A DNA stretch of 32,513 bases, taken from the NCBI GenBank assembly GCA_903953985.1, contig CAJBLW010000298.1, positions 1 through 32,513 of the forward strand, read 5' to 3'. The notes beneath the pieces are model-generated. The model worked only from the letters and a program-made list of their open reading frames with translations, ran no database searches and was not told the DNA's origin. Every line of letters starts with the position of its first letter. Positions within the stretch are counted from its first letter, which is position 1. Below, piece by piece: positions 23,208-30,214 of this stretch. This DNA comes from an uncultured Burkholderiales bacterium (GTDB lineage Bacteria > Pseudomonadota > Gammaproteobacteria > Burkholderiales > Burkholderiaceae_C). The translations under genes were made by a program, and so were the position numbers.

Positions 23208-23452
23208 AGCAGTCGCGCCTGATGTCCCTCGTGGAGTCGCTGGCCAATGTGCTGGTGGGTTATGTCGTGGCGGTGGCCACGCAGATGGCGGTGTTCCCGC
23301 TGTTCGGCCTGGCAGTGACCGTCACCGAAAACCTGCTGATCGGCTTGATCTTCACGGCCGTCTCGATCGTGCGCAGCTACGCGCTGCGCCGGGGCTTTGA
23401 AGCCCTCCGGGTGCGTCAGTCGGCCAGGGCCTCTTCGACGATCTCGCAGTGA
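23204..23452 (+). CDS. Two-helix membrane protein, DUF7220-like (possible holin)
   Basis: An 82-residue protein with two hydrophobic segments (about 8-35: VESLANVLVGYVVAVATQMA, and about 40-60: NLLIGLIFTAVSIVRSY), and a basic C-terminus (ALRRGFEALRVRQ). The layout is DUF7220-like as I recall it, and is also that of a small holin, which would fit the endolysin 1.3 kb upstream. The ATG overlaps the methyltransferase stop (ATGA). Its 3' end overlaps the convergent gene at 23416 by 37 bases. Holin function is an inference from size, topology and neighbour. Confidence 0.7.
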   Translation: MKQSRLMSLVESLANVLVGYVVAVATQMAVFPLFGLAVTVTENLLIGLIFTAVSIVRSYALRRGFEALRVRQSARASSTISQ

Positions 23453-23781
23453 ATCACAAAGCCCGTCAGGTAGGGCAGCCCCTTGGGGATCCCGTGCTGC
23501 TTGCTGGTCAGGCGGCCGATGGTCCAGCCCATCCAGCGTTGGGTGGCGGCGTGGATCGCATCCTTCAGATTCGATCCGGCGTGCAGGCCGTTCAACACAT
23601 CGTCGGCAAAGTGGCGACCGTGGCGGCTGTCCAGGAAGGTGCGGACCGATTCGAGAGGCTGGTTGGTGGCGTCCGAAATCGTGGTCATCGCGATCGGCCA
23701 GGCAGTTTGGGCTTGATCATTCATCGTGCCCCAAAAGCCCCAGGCTTCGTTCTGGGTGGCAGGGATGTGAGTGGTGGTCAT
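23416..23781 (-). CDS. Conserved-looking accessory protein of the leftward block
   Basis: A 121-residue soluble protein that resembles a recurrent phage/plasmid protein: WGFWGTM, then PLESVRTFLDSRHGRHFADD, DAIHAATQRWMGWTIGR and GLPYLTGFVIHCEI. I know of no function for it. CGGAG lies before the ATG at 23781, and promoter-like copy 3 lies 33 bases upstream. Its end overlaps the end of the rightward membrane-protein gene by 37 bases, so the two transcripts run into each other. Confidence 0.75.
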   Translation of the reverse strand: MTTTHIPATQNEAWGFWGTMNDQAQTAWPIAMTTISDATNQPLESVRTFLDSRHGRHFADDVLNGLHAGSNLKDAIHAATQRWMGWTIGRLTSKQHGIPKGLPYLTGFVIHCEIVEEALAD

Positions 23782-23814
23782 CGTCGGCTCCGTGTCTGTG
23801 TTGGCGATGACTCC

Positions 23815-23843
23815 ATTGACGCGCTGTAGGGCATGGAAGCCAA
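23815..23843 (-). promoter_or_regulatory. Five-copy promoter-like repeat, copy 3
   Basis: On the minus strand TTGGCT (23843-23838), 17 bases ending in CAGCGC, then GTCAAT (23820-23815). The ATG of the 121-residue gene lies 33 bases downstream. Confidence 0.6.
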
Positions 23844-23874
23844 GGCTTTCTCGATCATTTTTTTGAGAGCGTGA

Positions 23875-24138
23875 TCATTTTGCGACGCTGGCCAGTTCGG
23901 CCTGTGCGTTGGCGATCAGGTCCAGACGCAGATTGGGCGTGATGTTGCAGGCCAGGGCGTTGAGCGCCCAGTTCATCACCTGCGATTTGTCGTGCGGGGT
24001 TTCGGCCGTGTCGAGCCGCTCGATGTAATGGTCCAACTCGCGCAGGCTGCGCTCCAGGGTGGATCGGGCGGTGAGCAAGGCGTCTTTGGCCTTTTGCTCG
24101 GTCATCTGGCGCATCAAGGTGTCGAGGTCGAGGGTCAT
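23875..24138 (-). CDS. Small helical hypothetical protein
   Basis: An 87-residue, nearly all-helical protein: MTLDLDTLMRQMTEQKAKDA, then ARSTLERSLRELDHYIERLD, then a third helix ending in LIANAQAELASVAK. It may form a coiled coil or helical bundle. No family is recognised. GAAGGAG lies just before the ATG at 24138 and promoter-like copy 4 lies 34 bases further upstream, so it is probably expressed on its own. Confidence 0.65.
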   Translation of the reverse strand: MTLDLDTLMRQMTEQKAKDALLTARSTLERSLRELDHYIERLDTAETPHDKSQVMNWALNALACNITPNLRLDLIANAQAELASVAK

Positions 24139-24172
24139 GGTGAGGCTCCTTCAATCGTTGGGCGATGACTCC

Positions 24173-24201
24173 ATTGACGCGCTGCTGCGATGCAAAGCCA
24201 A
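24173..24201 (-). promoter_or_regulatory. Five-copy promoter-like repeat, copy 4
   Basis: On the minus strand TTGGCT (24201-24196), 17 bases ending in CAGCGC, then GTCAAT (24178-24173), 34 bases before the ATG at 24138. Nearly identical to copy 3 downstream of CAGCGC (GTCAATGGAGTCATCGCC in both). Confidence 0.6.
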
Positions 24202-24242
24202 GGCTTTGATGGAAGAAGATGGTCAGCGTGGCGGCAGAGCCA

Positions 24243-24602
24243 CTACCCCAGGCGGGCCGCGTAGCGGGCGTAGTCCCCGCCCGACGGATCGACATAGAGG
24301 TACGGGCGTCCGGGGGCATGGACTTCCACGCACAAACGTCCCTGGCCGACATAGCCACCTTTGCCGGCCAGCCAGTCGCGCGAGACCAGCAGGTTGGCAG
24401 CAAACCCATCGAACTCCTCGGGCGTCATGGTCCGGGTCTCGGTGACATAGACGAGGTAGTCGCCGCTGGCGCTCATGTCATGGATGTTCTCGGGCTTGCG
24501 CGCAAAGGGCAGCCGGATGCCGAGTTGCTCGACCTGGATATCTTGGCCCTCCCACTGGAGGGCCACCGGGGTGCGTTCAATGGTGATGGACATGCTGGGC
24601 AT
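24243..24602 (-). CDS. Hypothetical accessory protein
   Basis: A 119-residue soluble protein: a beta-rich start (SITIERTPVALQWEGQDIQV), a middle that could form a hydrophobic core (SGDYLVYVTETRTMTPEEFD), and an ending with VDPSGGDYARYAARLG. No family is recognised. The ATG at 24602 has AAAGG 8 bases before it; a second ATG lies 9 bases downstream. Its start overlaps the end of the next gene upstream by 26 bases, so the block is tightly packed. Confidence 0.6.
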   Translation of the reverse strand: MPSMSITIERTPVALQWEGQDIQVEQLGIRLPFARKPENIHDMSASGDYLVYVTETRTMTPEEFDGFAANLLVSRDWLAGKGGYVGQGRLCVEVHAPGRPYLYVDPSGGDYARYAARLG

Positions 24603-24936
24603 GACGGGCCTTTCTGGTTTGATTTGAAACCTGGTTGGTGGATCGGTGCTTGGGGCTGGCGGCCTTGGCCTGCGAGGCTTCGACGCCCGCCAGTGCCAGG
24701 GTGAGCACGGCGTTATGAAATGCCGCTTCGGCCAAACAGGGCGCGAGCCGCGCGTCTTCGAGCAGGCGGTCGATGCTTGGTGCCACCTTGCCCCGCATCG
24801 CGGAACACACCGCCTCCTGGCGCGCTGGGCTGGCGCTGCGGATTTCGGGGCAAAGGCTGATCAGGGTGCGAAACGCCTGGTCGGCCAGGCGCTGCCCGAG
24901 TTCATCGATCCGAGCAAAGTTGCGGCAGGCGTTCAT
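24577..24936 (-). CDS. Hypothetical accessory protein with basic tail
   Basis: A 119-residue protein, helical over its first 90 residues (ARIDELGQRLADQAFRTLIS and later EAAFHNAVLTLALAGVEASQ), then a disordered, Lys/His/Arg-rich tail (KHRSTNQVSNQTRKARHAQH) that could bind nucleic acid. No family is recognised. The ATG at 24936 overlaps the DUF3489 stop (ATGA) and has GGAGG before it. It is probably co-translated with the DUF3489 protein. Confidence 0.6.
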   Translation of the reverse strand: MNACRNFARIDELGQRLADQAFRTLISLCPEIRSASPARQEAVCSAMRGKVAPSIDRLLEDARLAPCLAEAAFHNAVLTLALAGVEASQAKAASPKHRSTNQVSNQTRKARHAQHVHHH

Positions 24937-25499
24937 GCAGCCTCCGAATTGATAGCGGTAGCGGTGCCTGCGGACGCGGACTCGATGCGGTAAACGCGCT
25001 GACCACCGGCCTCCTTGGCTGATGTGATGGTCAGCCCCAAACGCTTCTTGAGCGTGCCGGCCAGGGTCCCGCGCACGGTGTGCTGTTGCCACCCCGTGGC
25101 CTCCATGATCTGCGTGATCGTGGCGCCCTCGGGGCGCTGCAGCAGGCCAATGACCAGGGCCTGTTTGCTGTCGGCGCGGGTGCGAACCGGCTTGCCCTGG
25201 GCGGGCTGCTGCCAACTGGCCTCGGCACTGGCTACATCGGCCTCCAGCTCTGGATCGTCCAGCGTGATGGTCGGTGGCAAGGCGCCCGGTCGGGGCAGGC
25301 CCAAGGCGTCGTAGCCCTCGGCAGCCACCACCCAGTCATCGCCGTCAGGCGTGATCAGGGCACGTTTGAACAAGCCTTCGAGCACCTTGGCACGGGCGCC
25401 GCCCTTGATGTGCTCGGGGAACCAGACGATTTTGCCGCCGCTGTGTTGTACGGCGTGCTCCAGGATGGCCTGCTGGTTGGGGTTGAGTGCGGTGGTCAT
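24933..25499 (-). CDS. DUF3489-like protein
   Basis: A 188-residue protein. The N-terminal half (NPNQQAILEHAVQHSGGKIV and GGARAKVLEGLFKRALI) resembles a winged-helix part. The C-terminal half (SKQALVIGLLQRPEGATITQ, IMEATGWQQHTVRGTLAGTL, KKRLGLTITSAKEAGGQRVY) is the DUF3489 helix-turn-helix, which looks DNA-binding. Function is unknown; it may regulate the leftward block. The ATG at 25499 has a GAGG site before it. Upstream in-frame sequence overlaps the next gene and is unlikely to be coding. It overlaps the gene that follows. Confidence 0.82.
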   Translation of the reverse strand: MTTALNPNQQAILEHAVQHSGGKIVWFPEHIKGGARAKVLEGLFKRALITPDGDDWVVAAEGYDALGLPRPGALPPTITLDDPELEADVASAEASWQQPAQGKPVRTRADSKQALVIGLLQRPEGATITQIMEATGWQQHTVRGTLAGTLKKRLGLTITSAKEAGGQRVYRIESASAGTATAINSEAA

Positions 25500-25506
25500 G
25501 GCGCCC

Positions 25507-25782
25507 TCACGCTTGCAGGACGGCGGTGCTGCCGTTGCCGGGATGGGCCTTGCGCGTGCGGTGCACGGCCTGCTTCGGGCTTCCACCGGCTGCGCGCAGC
25601 CCAGCATCAAACGCGGCTTGCAGGGCGCTTTTGACACCCCAGACGCTCACGTCGTGGAAGTCCAGGCTGTCGCGGTGGCGAGTTTGCAGGGTTTCGATGA
25701 ACAGGTGGTCCAGGGCAATCGATTCGAGCAAGAGCTCGACTTCGTCGGGGGAGAGTGCGGTGGGTTGCTTGGGTTTGGCCAT
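25507..25782 (-). CDS. DUF6900-like small protein
   Basis: A 91-residue protein. The core LLESIALDHLFIETLQTRHR, then DSLDFHDVSVWGVKSALQAA, matches what I recall of DUF6900, a small domain of phages and plasmids whose function is unknown. The tail is basic (KQAVHRTRKAHPGNG). An AAGGAG site before ATG 25782 decides the start over one 42 bases further upstream. It is the first gene of the leftward block; promoter-like copy 5 lies 40 bases upstream. Confidence 0.72.
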   Translation of the reverse strand: MAKPKQPTALSPDEVELLLESIALDHLFIETLQTRHRDSLDFHDVSVWGVKSALQAAFDAGLRAAGGSPKQAVHRTRKAHPGNGSTAVLQA

Positions 25783-25822
25783 GTGGGGCTCCTTGGTGGG
25801 TTGCTTGTCAATCGACATCCGC

Positions 25823-25851
25823 ATTCACGCGCTGTGCGCCACAGAAGCCAA
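25823..25851 (-). promoter_or_regulatory. Five-copy promoter-like repeat, copy 5 (leftward block)
   Basis: On the minus strand TTGGCT (25851-25846), 17 bases ending in CAGCGC, then GTGAAT (25828-25823), 40 bases before the ATG at 25782. The other side of the spacer (25852-25939) leads to the small terminase; a cos site would be expected in this area, but I cannot identify one. Confidence 0.6.
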
Positions 25852-25939
25852 GCGCTTTTTAATCCCGGGTGATTCACTCGCCTTTGCATGAAAAACCGCA
25901 TACAGGAGGCCACCCACTTGCACTGAGTAGATCAACACC

Positions 25940-26515
25940 ATGGGACTGTCCATTCGCGCCTATGCGCGCCACCGAGGCGTGTCGCACGTGGCCGTCAAGA
26001 AGGCCATCGATACCGGGCGCATCAGCCAGTTGCCGGATGGCACCATCGATCCGGTGGTGGCCGATGCCCAATGGGCGGCCAACACCACGCCGACCCGGCG
26101 GTCGGCGACTGCTGAGGTCAGGGAGACTCCGCAGGTTCCCGTATCTGCCCGCGAGATTCCGCAGGCTTCCGCACGGCCACCACGGGAAACGACTGAGCCA
26201 CCCACCCCGGCGCTGTCCTCCGGTGGCACATCGCTGCTGCAGGCCCGCACCGTCAACGAAGTGGTCAAGGCGCAGACCAACAAGGTGCGCCTTGCCCGTC
26301 TCAAGGGTGAACTGGTCGATCGCTCACAGGCTGTGGCCCATGTGTTCAAGCTGGCCCGTGCTGAGCGCGATGCCTGGCTTAACTGGCCGGCACGCATCTC
26401 GTCACAGATGGCCGCTGGGCTGGGCGTTGATCCGCATGTCTTGCATGTGACGCTGGACGCCGCCGTGCGCCAGCAACTGCAGGACCTGGGCGACTTGCAA
26501 GCCAAGGTAGATTGA
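25940..26515 (+). CDS. Terminase small subunit (lambda Nu1-like)
   Basis: A 191-residue protein that would recognise the packaging site and load the large terminase. Residues 3-35 are an HTH (SIRAYARHRGVSHVAVKKAI, then GRISQLPDG) of the Nu1 type. A Pro/Thr-rich linker follows, then a helical part (VRLARLKGELVDRSQAVAHV) that would bind the large subunit. The large terminase follows after 2 bases. No clear ribosome site precedes ATG 25940. It starts the head module. Confidence 0.85.
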   Translation: MGLSIRAYARHRGVSHVAVKKAIDTGRISQLPDGTIDPVVADAQWAANTTPTRRSATAEVRETPQVPVSAREIPQASARPPRETTEPPTPALSSGGTSLLQARTVNEVVKAQTNKVRLARLKGELVDRSQAVAHVFKLARAERDAWLNWPARISSQMAAGLGVDPHVLHVTLDAAVRQQLQDLGDLQAKVD

Positions 26516-26517
26516 CC

Positions 26518-28491
26518 ATGGACGAGCTGTATTACGAGGGCTGGGACGCGATCGAGCGCGCCTGGCGCGAAGGCCTAACTCCGGATCCGCTGCTCACCGT
26601 CTCCGAATGGGCCGACAAGCACCGGGTGCTCTCCAGCAAGGCCGCCTCGGAGCCGGGCCGCTGGCGCACCAGCCGAACACCTTACCTGCGCGAGATCATG
26701 GATTGCTTGTCACCCATGTCACCGATTGAGCGGGTGGTGTTCATGAAAGGCGCCCAGGTCGGTGGCACCGAACTGGGCCTGAACTGGGTGGGTTATGTGA
26801 TCCATCACGCCCCAGGCCCGATGATGGCGGTGTGGCCCACGGTCGAGATGGCCAAACGGGCTTCCAAGCAGCGGATCGATGCGCTGATCGAAGAGAGCCC
26901 CGCCATCCAGGAGCGTATTGCCCCGGCGCGCAGTCGGGACTCGGGCAACACCATCCTGGCCAAGGAGTTCCATGGCGGCGTGCTGGTGATGACCGGTGCC
27001 AACAGTGCGGTGGGCCTGCGCTCCATGCCAGTGCGCTACCTGTTCCTGGACGAAGTCGATGGTTACCCGTTGGACGTGGAAGGCGAAGGCGATGCGATCT
27101 CGTTGGCCGAGGCGCGTACCCGCACCTTTTCCCGGCGCAAGATCCTGATCGTCTCGACCCCCACGATTGCCGGGGCCAGTGCGGTGGAGCGCGAGTTCGA
27201 GGCATCGGACCAGCGCCGCTACTTCGTGCCGTGTCCGCATTGCGATCACCGCCAGTGGCTGCGGTTTGAGCAGCTTCGCTGGGAGCGTGGCCAGCCAGAA
27301 ACAGCAGCCTACGTCTGCGAAGGCTGTGGTGAACCGATTGCCGAGCACCACAAGACCTGGATGCTGGAAAACGGCCTGTGGCAAGCATGCGCATCTGAAC
27401 ATGCCGGGCGCACCGCTGGGTTCCACCTCTCCAGTCTCTACAGCCCGGTCGGCTGGCGCAGCTGGATCGAGATCGCGCGGGCCTGGGAATCGGCTGCGAT
27501 GTCAGACAGTCGGTCGGCGTCGGCCATCAAGACCTTCAAAAACACCGAACTGGGTGAGACCTGGGTCGAAGAGGGTGAAGCGCCGGACTGGCAGCGTCTG
27601 TTGGAGCGCAGGGAGGACTACCGCATCGGCACCGTGCCCGCGGGCGGCTTGCTGCTCACTGCCGGTGCCGACGTGCAGAAGGACCGCATCGAAGTCTCGG
27701 TCTGGGCCTTCGGGCGGGGCAAGGCCGCATGGCTGGTGGAGCACCGGATTCTGATGGGCGATACCGCCCGCACCGAGGTTTGGTCAGCCCTGGCCAAGCT
27801 CATGGGCGAGACCTGGACTCACAGTAGCGGTTGCCAGCTGAGCCTGGCGCGCTTGGCGCTGGATACCGGCTACGCCACCCAGGAGGCCTATGCCTTCGTG
27901 CGCAGCGTGCGCGATGTCCGGCTCATGTCGATCAAGGGAATTGCCGGGGGTGCCGCACTGATTGGCACGCCCACAGCGGTGGACGCCACCGCCAGTGGCA
28001 AGAAGCTGCGCCGGGGCATCAAGGTGTTCCCGGTGGCCGGTGGCATTGCCAAGCTGGAGTTCTACAACAACCTGCGCAAGAGCGCTGAAGTGGCTGACGA
28101 CGGCGTCACGTCGATCTACCCGGCCGGATTCGTACACCTGCCCAAGGTCGATGCCGAATACCTGCAACAGCTCTGTGCCGAGCAGCTGATCACCCGGCGA
28201 GACCGCAACGGCTTTGCCCACCGTGAGTGGCAAAAGATGCGCGAGCGCAATGAGGCACTCGACTGCTATGTCTACGCCCGGGCGGCGGCTGCGGCGGCAG
28301 GACTGGACCGGTTCGAAGACCGGCACTGGCAAGAACTCGAAAAACAACTCGGCACCGACCCACCAGTCGTTGCCAAACAAATCACAACCCCCGAGGTCAC
28401 CCGAGAACAGCAGTTCGACGGTGGCCTCGTTACTTCTGGCAGTGCCAAACCCAACCCGCGCCGGGTGGTGCGAAGCCGATGGATGACCTGA
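26518..28491 (+). CDS. Terminase large subunit, GpA family
   Basis: A 657-residue packaging motor and cos nuclease. The N-terminal ATPase has the Walker A-like segment FMKGAQVGGTE at residues 75-85 and the Walker B segment YLFLDEVDGYP near 175. A zinc-ribbon pair follows (CPHC near 240, CEGC near 265). The C-terminal nuclease domain holds acidic residues (TAGADVQKDRIEVS near 380, LDTGY near 446). The usual size for GpA is about 640 residues, so it is complete. The ATG at 26518 is preferred over a TTG 6 bases earlier. It packages DNA into the prohead through the portal. Confidence 0.95.
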   Translation: MDELYYEGWDAIERAWREGLTPDPLLTVSEWADKHRVLSSKAASEPGRWRTSRTPYLREIMDCLSPMSPIERVVFMKGAQVGGTELGLNWVGYVIHHAPGPMMAVWPTVEMAKRASKQRIDALIEESPAIQERIAPARSRDSGNTILAKEFHGGVLVMTGANSAVGLRSMPVRYLFLDEVDGYPLDVEGEGDAISLAEARTRTFSRRKILIVSTPTIAGASAVEREFEASDQRRYFVPCPHCDHRQWLRFEQLRWERGQPETAAYVCEGCGEPIAEHHKTWMLENGLWQACASEHAGRTAGFHLSSLYSPVGWRSWIEIARAWESAAMSDSRSASAIKTFKNTELGETWVEEGEAPDWQRLLERREDYRIGTVPAGGLLLTAGADVQKDRIEVSVWAFGRGKAAWLVEHRILMGDTARTEVWSALAKLMGETWTHSSGCQLSLARLALDTGYATQEAYAFVRSVRDVRLMSIKGIAGGAALIGTPTAVDATASGKKLRRGIKVFPVAGGIAKLEFYNNLRKSAEVADDGVTSIYPAGFVHLPKVDAEYLQQLCAEQLITRRDRNGFAHREWQKMRERNEALDCYVYARAAAAAAGLDRFEDRHWQELEKQLGTDPPVVAKQITTPEVTREQQFDGGLVTSGSAKPNPRRVVRSRWMT

Positions 28492-28493
28492 AC

Positions 28494-28700
28494 ATGACCT
28501 ACGCACCAGAACACCTGCAGGCCTTGCGCGAAGCGCTGGCCAGTGGCGAGCATCGCGTGACCTACGAGGGCAAGAGCATAGAGTACCGCAGCGTGTCCGA
28601 TTTGAAGGCTGCGATTGCTGAAGTCGAAGCCACCATGGCTCGTGATTCCGGCGCACCCAAATCCCGCCAGATCCGCGTGACCACGAGCAAGGCGCTCTGA
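28494..28700 (+). CDS. Head-tail joining protein gpW
   Basis: A 68-residue protein, the same length as lambda gpW, which seals the portal after packaging. It matches gpW in YAPEHLQALREALASGEHRV and the YEGKSIEYRSVSDLKAAIAE core and ends in a basic RQIRVTTSKAL tail. The ATG at 28494 is chosen because it lies 2 bases after the terminase stop and gives the family length; another ATG 15 bases upstream, inside the terminase gene, is possible. Its stop overlaps the portal ATG by one base, as in other lambda-like head modules. Confidence 0.87.
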   Translation: MTYAPEHLQALREALASGEHRVTYEGKSIEYRSVSDLKAAIAEVEATMARDSGAPKSRQIRVTTSKAL

Positions 28701-30211
28701 TGGCCTGGTTCAAAAGTCTGCGTCGCCGCATGTTCGGCGGCACGCCGGTCTATGACGGCACCGGCGGTGGTCGCCGTGCCTTGGCCTGGATGCCCAGCAA
28801 CCCCGGTGCGGTGGCAGCCCTGTCGCTGGCCCAAGACGAACTGCGCGCCAAAAGCCGTGATCTGGTCAGGCGTAACGCCTGGGCAGCGGCTGGCATCGAA
28901 GCCTTTGTGGCGAACGCCATCGGCACCGGTATCAAGCCGCAGAGCATGGTCCAGGACCAGACCACCCGCGAAGCCATCCACAGCCTATGGTGGGACTGGT
29001 GCGAGCAGGCCGATGCGGCAGGGCTGACCGACTTCTACGGTCTGCAGGCACTGGCCACCCGCGCCATGCTCGAAGGCGGCGAGGCACTGATCCGACTGCG
29101 TTACCGCCGCACGGAAGATGGTCTACCGGTGGCGCTGCAGATCCAGGTGCTGGAAGCCGAGCACCTGCCAACCTCCATGAACCGGGATCTGCCTGGCGGC
29201 AATGTCGTCCGCTCTGGTATCGAATTTGACAATCTGGGTCGCAGGGTGGCCTACCACCTATACCGATCGCACCCCAACGATGGCTTGCTGGCCCCGATGT
29301 CCAGCAATGCTGGCGGTGGTGGCATGGAGACTGTGCGAATCGACGGCAGCGAGGTGATTCACCTGTTCCGCCCCTTGCGCCCTGGCCAAATACGGGGCGA
29401 GCCGTGGCTGACCCGGGCGCTCGTGAAACTCAACGAGCTGGACCAGTACGACGACGCGGAGCTGGTACGCAAGAAAACCGCTGCCATGTTTGCCGGCTTC
29501 ATCACCCGCATGGCACCCGAAGACAACCTGATGGGCGAGTCGGCGCCAGATGCCAACGGCGTGGCGCTCGCTGGCATGGAGCCCGGCACGCTGCAGATTC
29601 TGGAACCCGGCGAAGACATCAAGTTCTCGGCCCCTGCTGATGTCGGCTCTTCTTACGCTGAATTCATGCGCCAGCAGTTCCGCGCGGTGGCCGCCGCCAT
29701 GGGCATCACCTACGAGATGCTCACCGGCGACCTCACGCAAGTGAACTACTCCTCCATCCGGGCGGGCCTGCTGGAATTCCGTCGCCGCTGTGAAGCCTTG
29801 CAGCATGGCGTGATCGTGCACCAGCTGTGCCGGCCGATCTGGCGTGCCTGGATGGACCAGGCGGTGCTCGAGGGCACGCTCAATTTGCCTGGATATCGCC
29901 AATCTCAGCGCCAGTACCAGGCGGCCAAGTGGATCCCCCAGGGTTGGAAGTGGGTGGATCCGCAAAAGGAATACAACGCCATGAAGCTCGCCATTCGCGC
30001 GGGCCTTATGAGTCGCTCGGAAGCGATCTCTGGCAACGGCTACGACGCTGAGGACGTGGATCGGGAAATCGCCGCCGATAACGCCCGGGCCGATGACCTG
30101 GGATTGGTCTTCGATTCGGACCCTCGCTATGACCAACCCCTGACCATCCCACCACCGTCGGCCAGTGCAGGCACTGCGACCGACCTCTCAACCGAATCCT
30201 CTGTGGAGTAG
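28700..30211 (+). CDS. Portal protein (lambda gpB-like)
   Basis: A 503-residue protein that forms the dodecameric ring at the head vertex through which DNA enters. Recognisable regions are RDLVRRNAWAAAGIEAFVAN (about 50-75), the IRGEPWLTRALVKLNELDQY segment near 230-250, and GITYEMLTGDLTQVNYSSIR near 335-353, the family hallmark. Size fits the family (lambda gpB 533). Its start overlaps the gpW stop by one base. The protease gene follows after 3 bases. Head module order is canonical. Confidence 0.95.
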   Translation: MAWFKSLRRRMFGGTPVYDGTGGGRRALAWMPSNPGAVAALSLAQDELRAKSRDLVRRNAWAAAGIEAFVANAIGTGIKPQSMVQDQTTREAIHSLWWDWCEQADAAGLTDFYGLQALATRAMLEGGEALIRLRYRRTEDGLPVALQIQVLEAEHLPTSMNRDLPGGNVVRSGIEFDNLGRRVAYHLYRSHPNDGLLAPMSSNAGGGGMETVRIDGSEVIHLFRPLRPGQIRGEPWLTRALVKLNELDQYDDAELVRKKTAAMFAGFITRMAPEDNLMGESAPDANGVALAGMEPGTLQILEPGEDIKFSAPADVGSSYAEFMRQQFRAVAAAMGITYEMLTGDLTQVNYSSIRAGLLEFRRRCEALQHGVIVHQLCRPIWRAWMDQAVLEGTLNLPGYRQSQRQYQAAKWIPQGWKWVDPQKEYNAMKLAIRAGLMSRSEAISGNGYDAEDVDREIAADNARADDLGLVFDSDPRYDQPLTIPPPSASAGTATDLSTESSVE

Positions 30212-30214
30212 TTC

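Noticed and set aside
25852-25939. cos packaging site before the small terminase
   Set aside because: Expected here from the lambda-type order, but I see no recognisable cos or binding-site repeats and cannot support a call.
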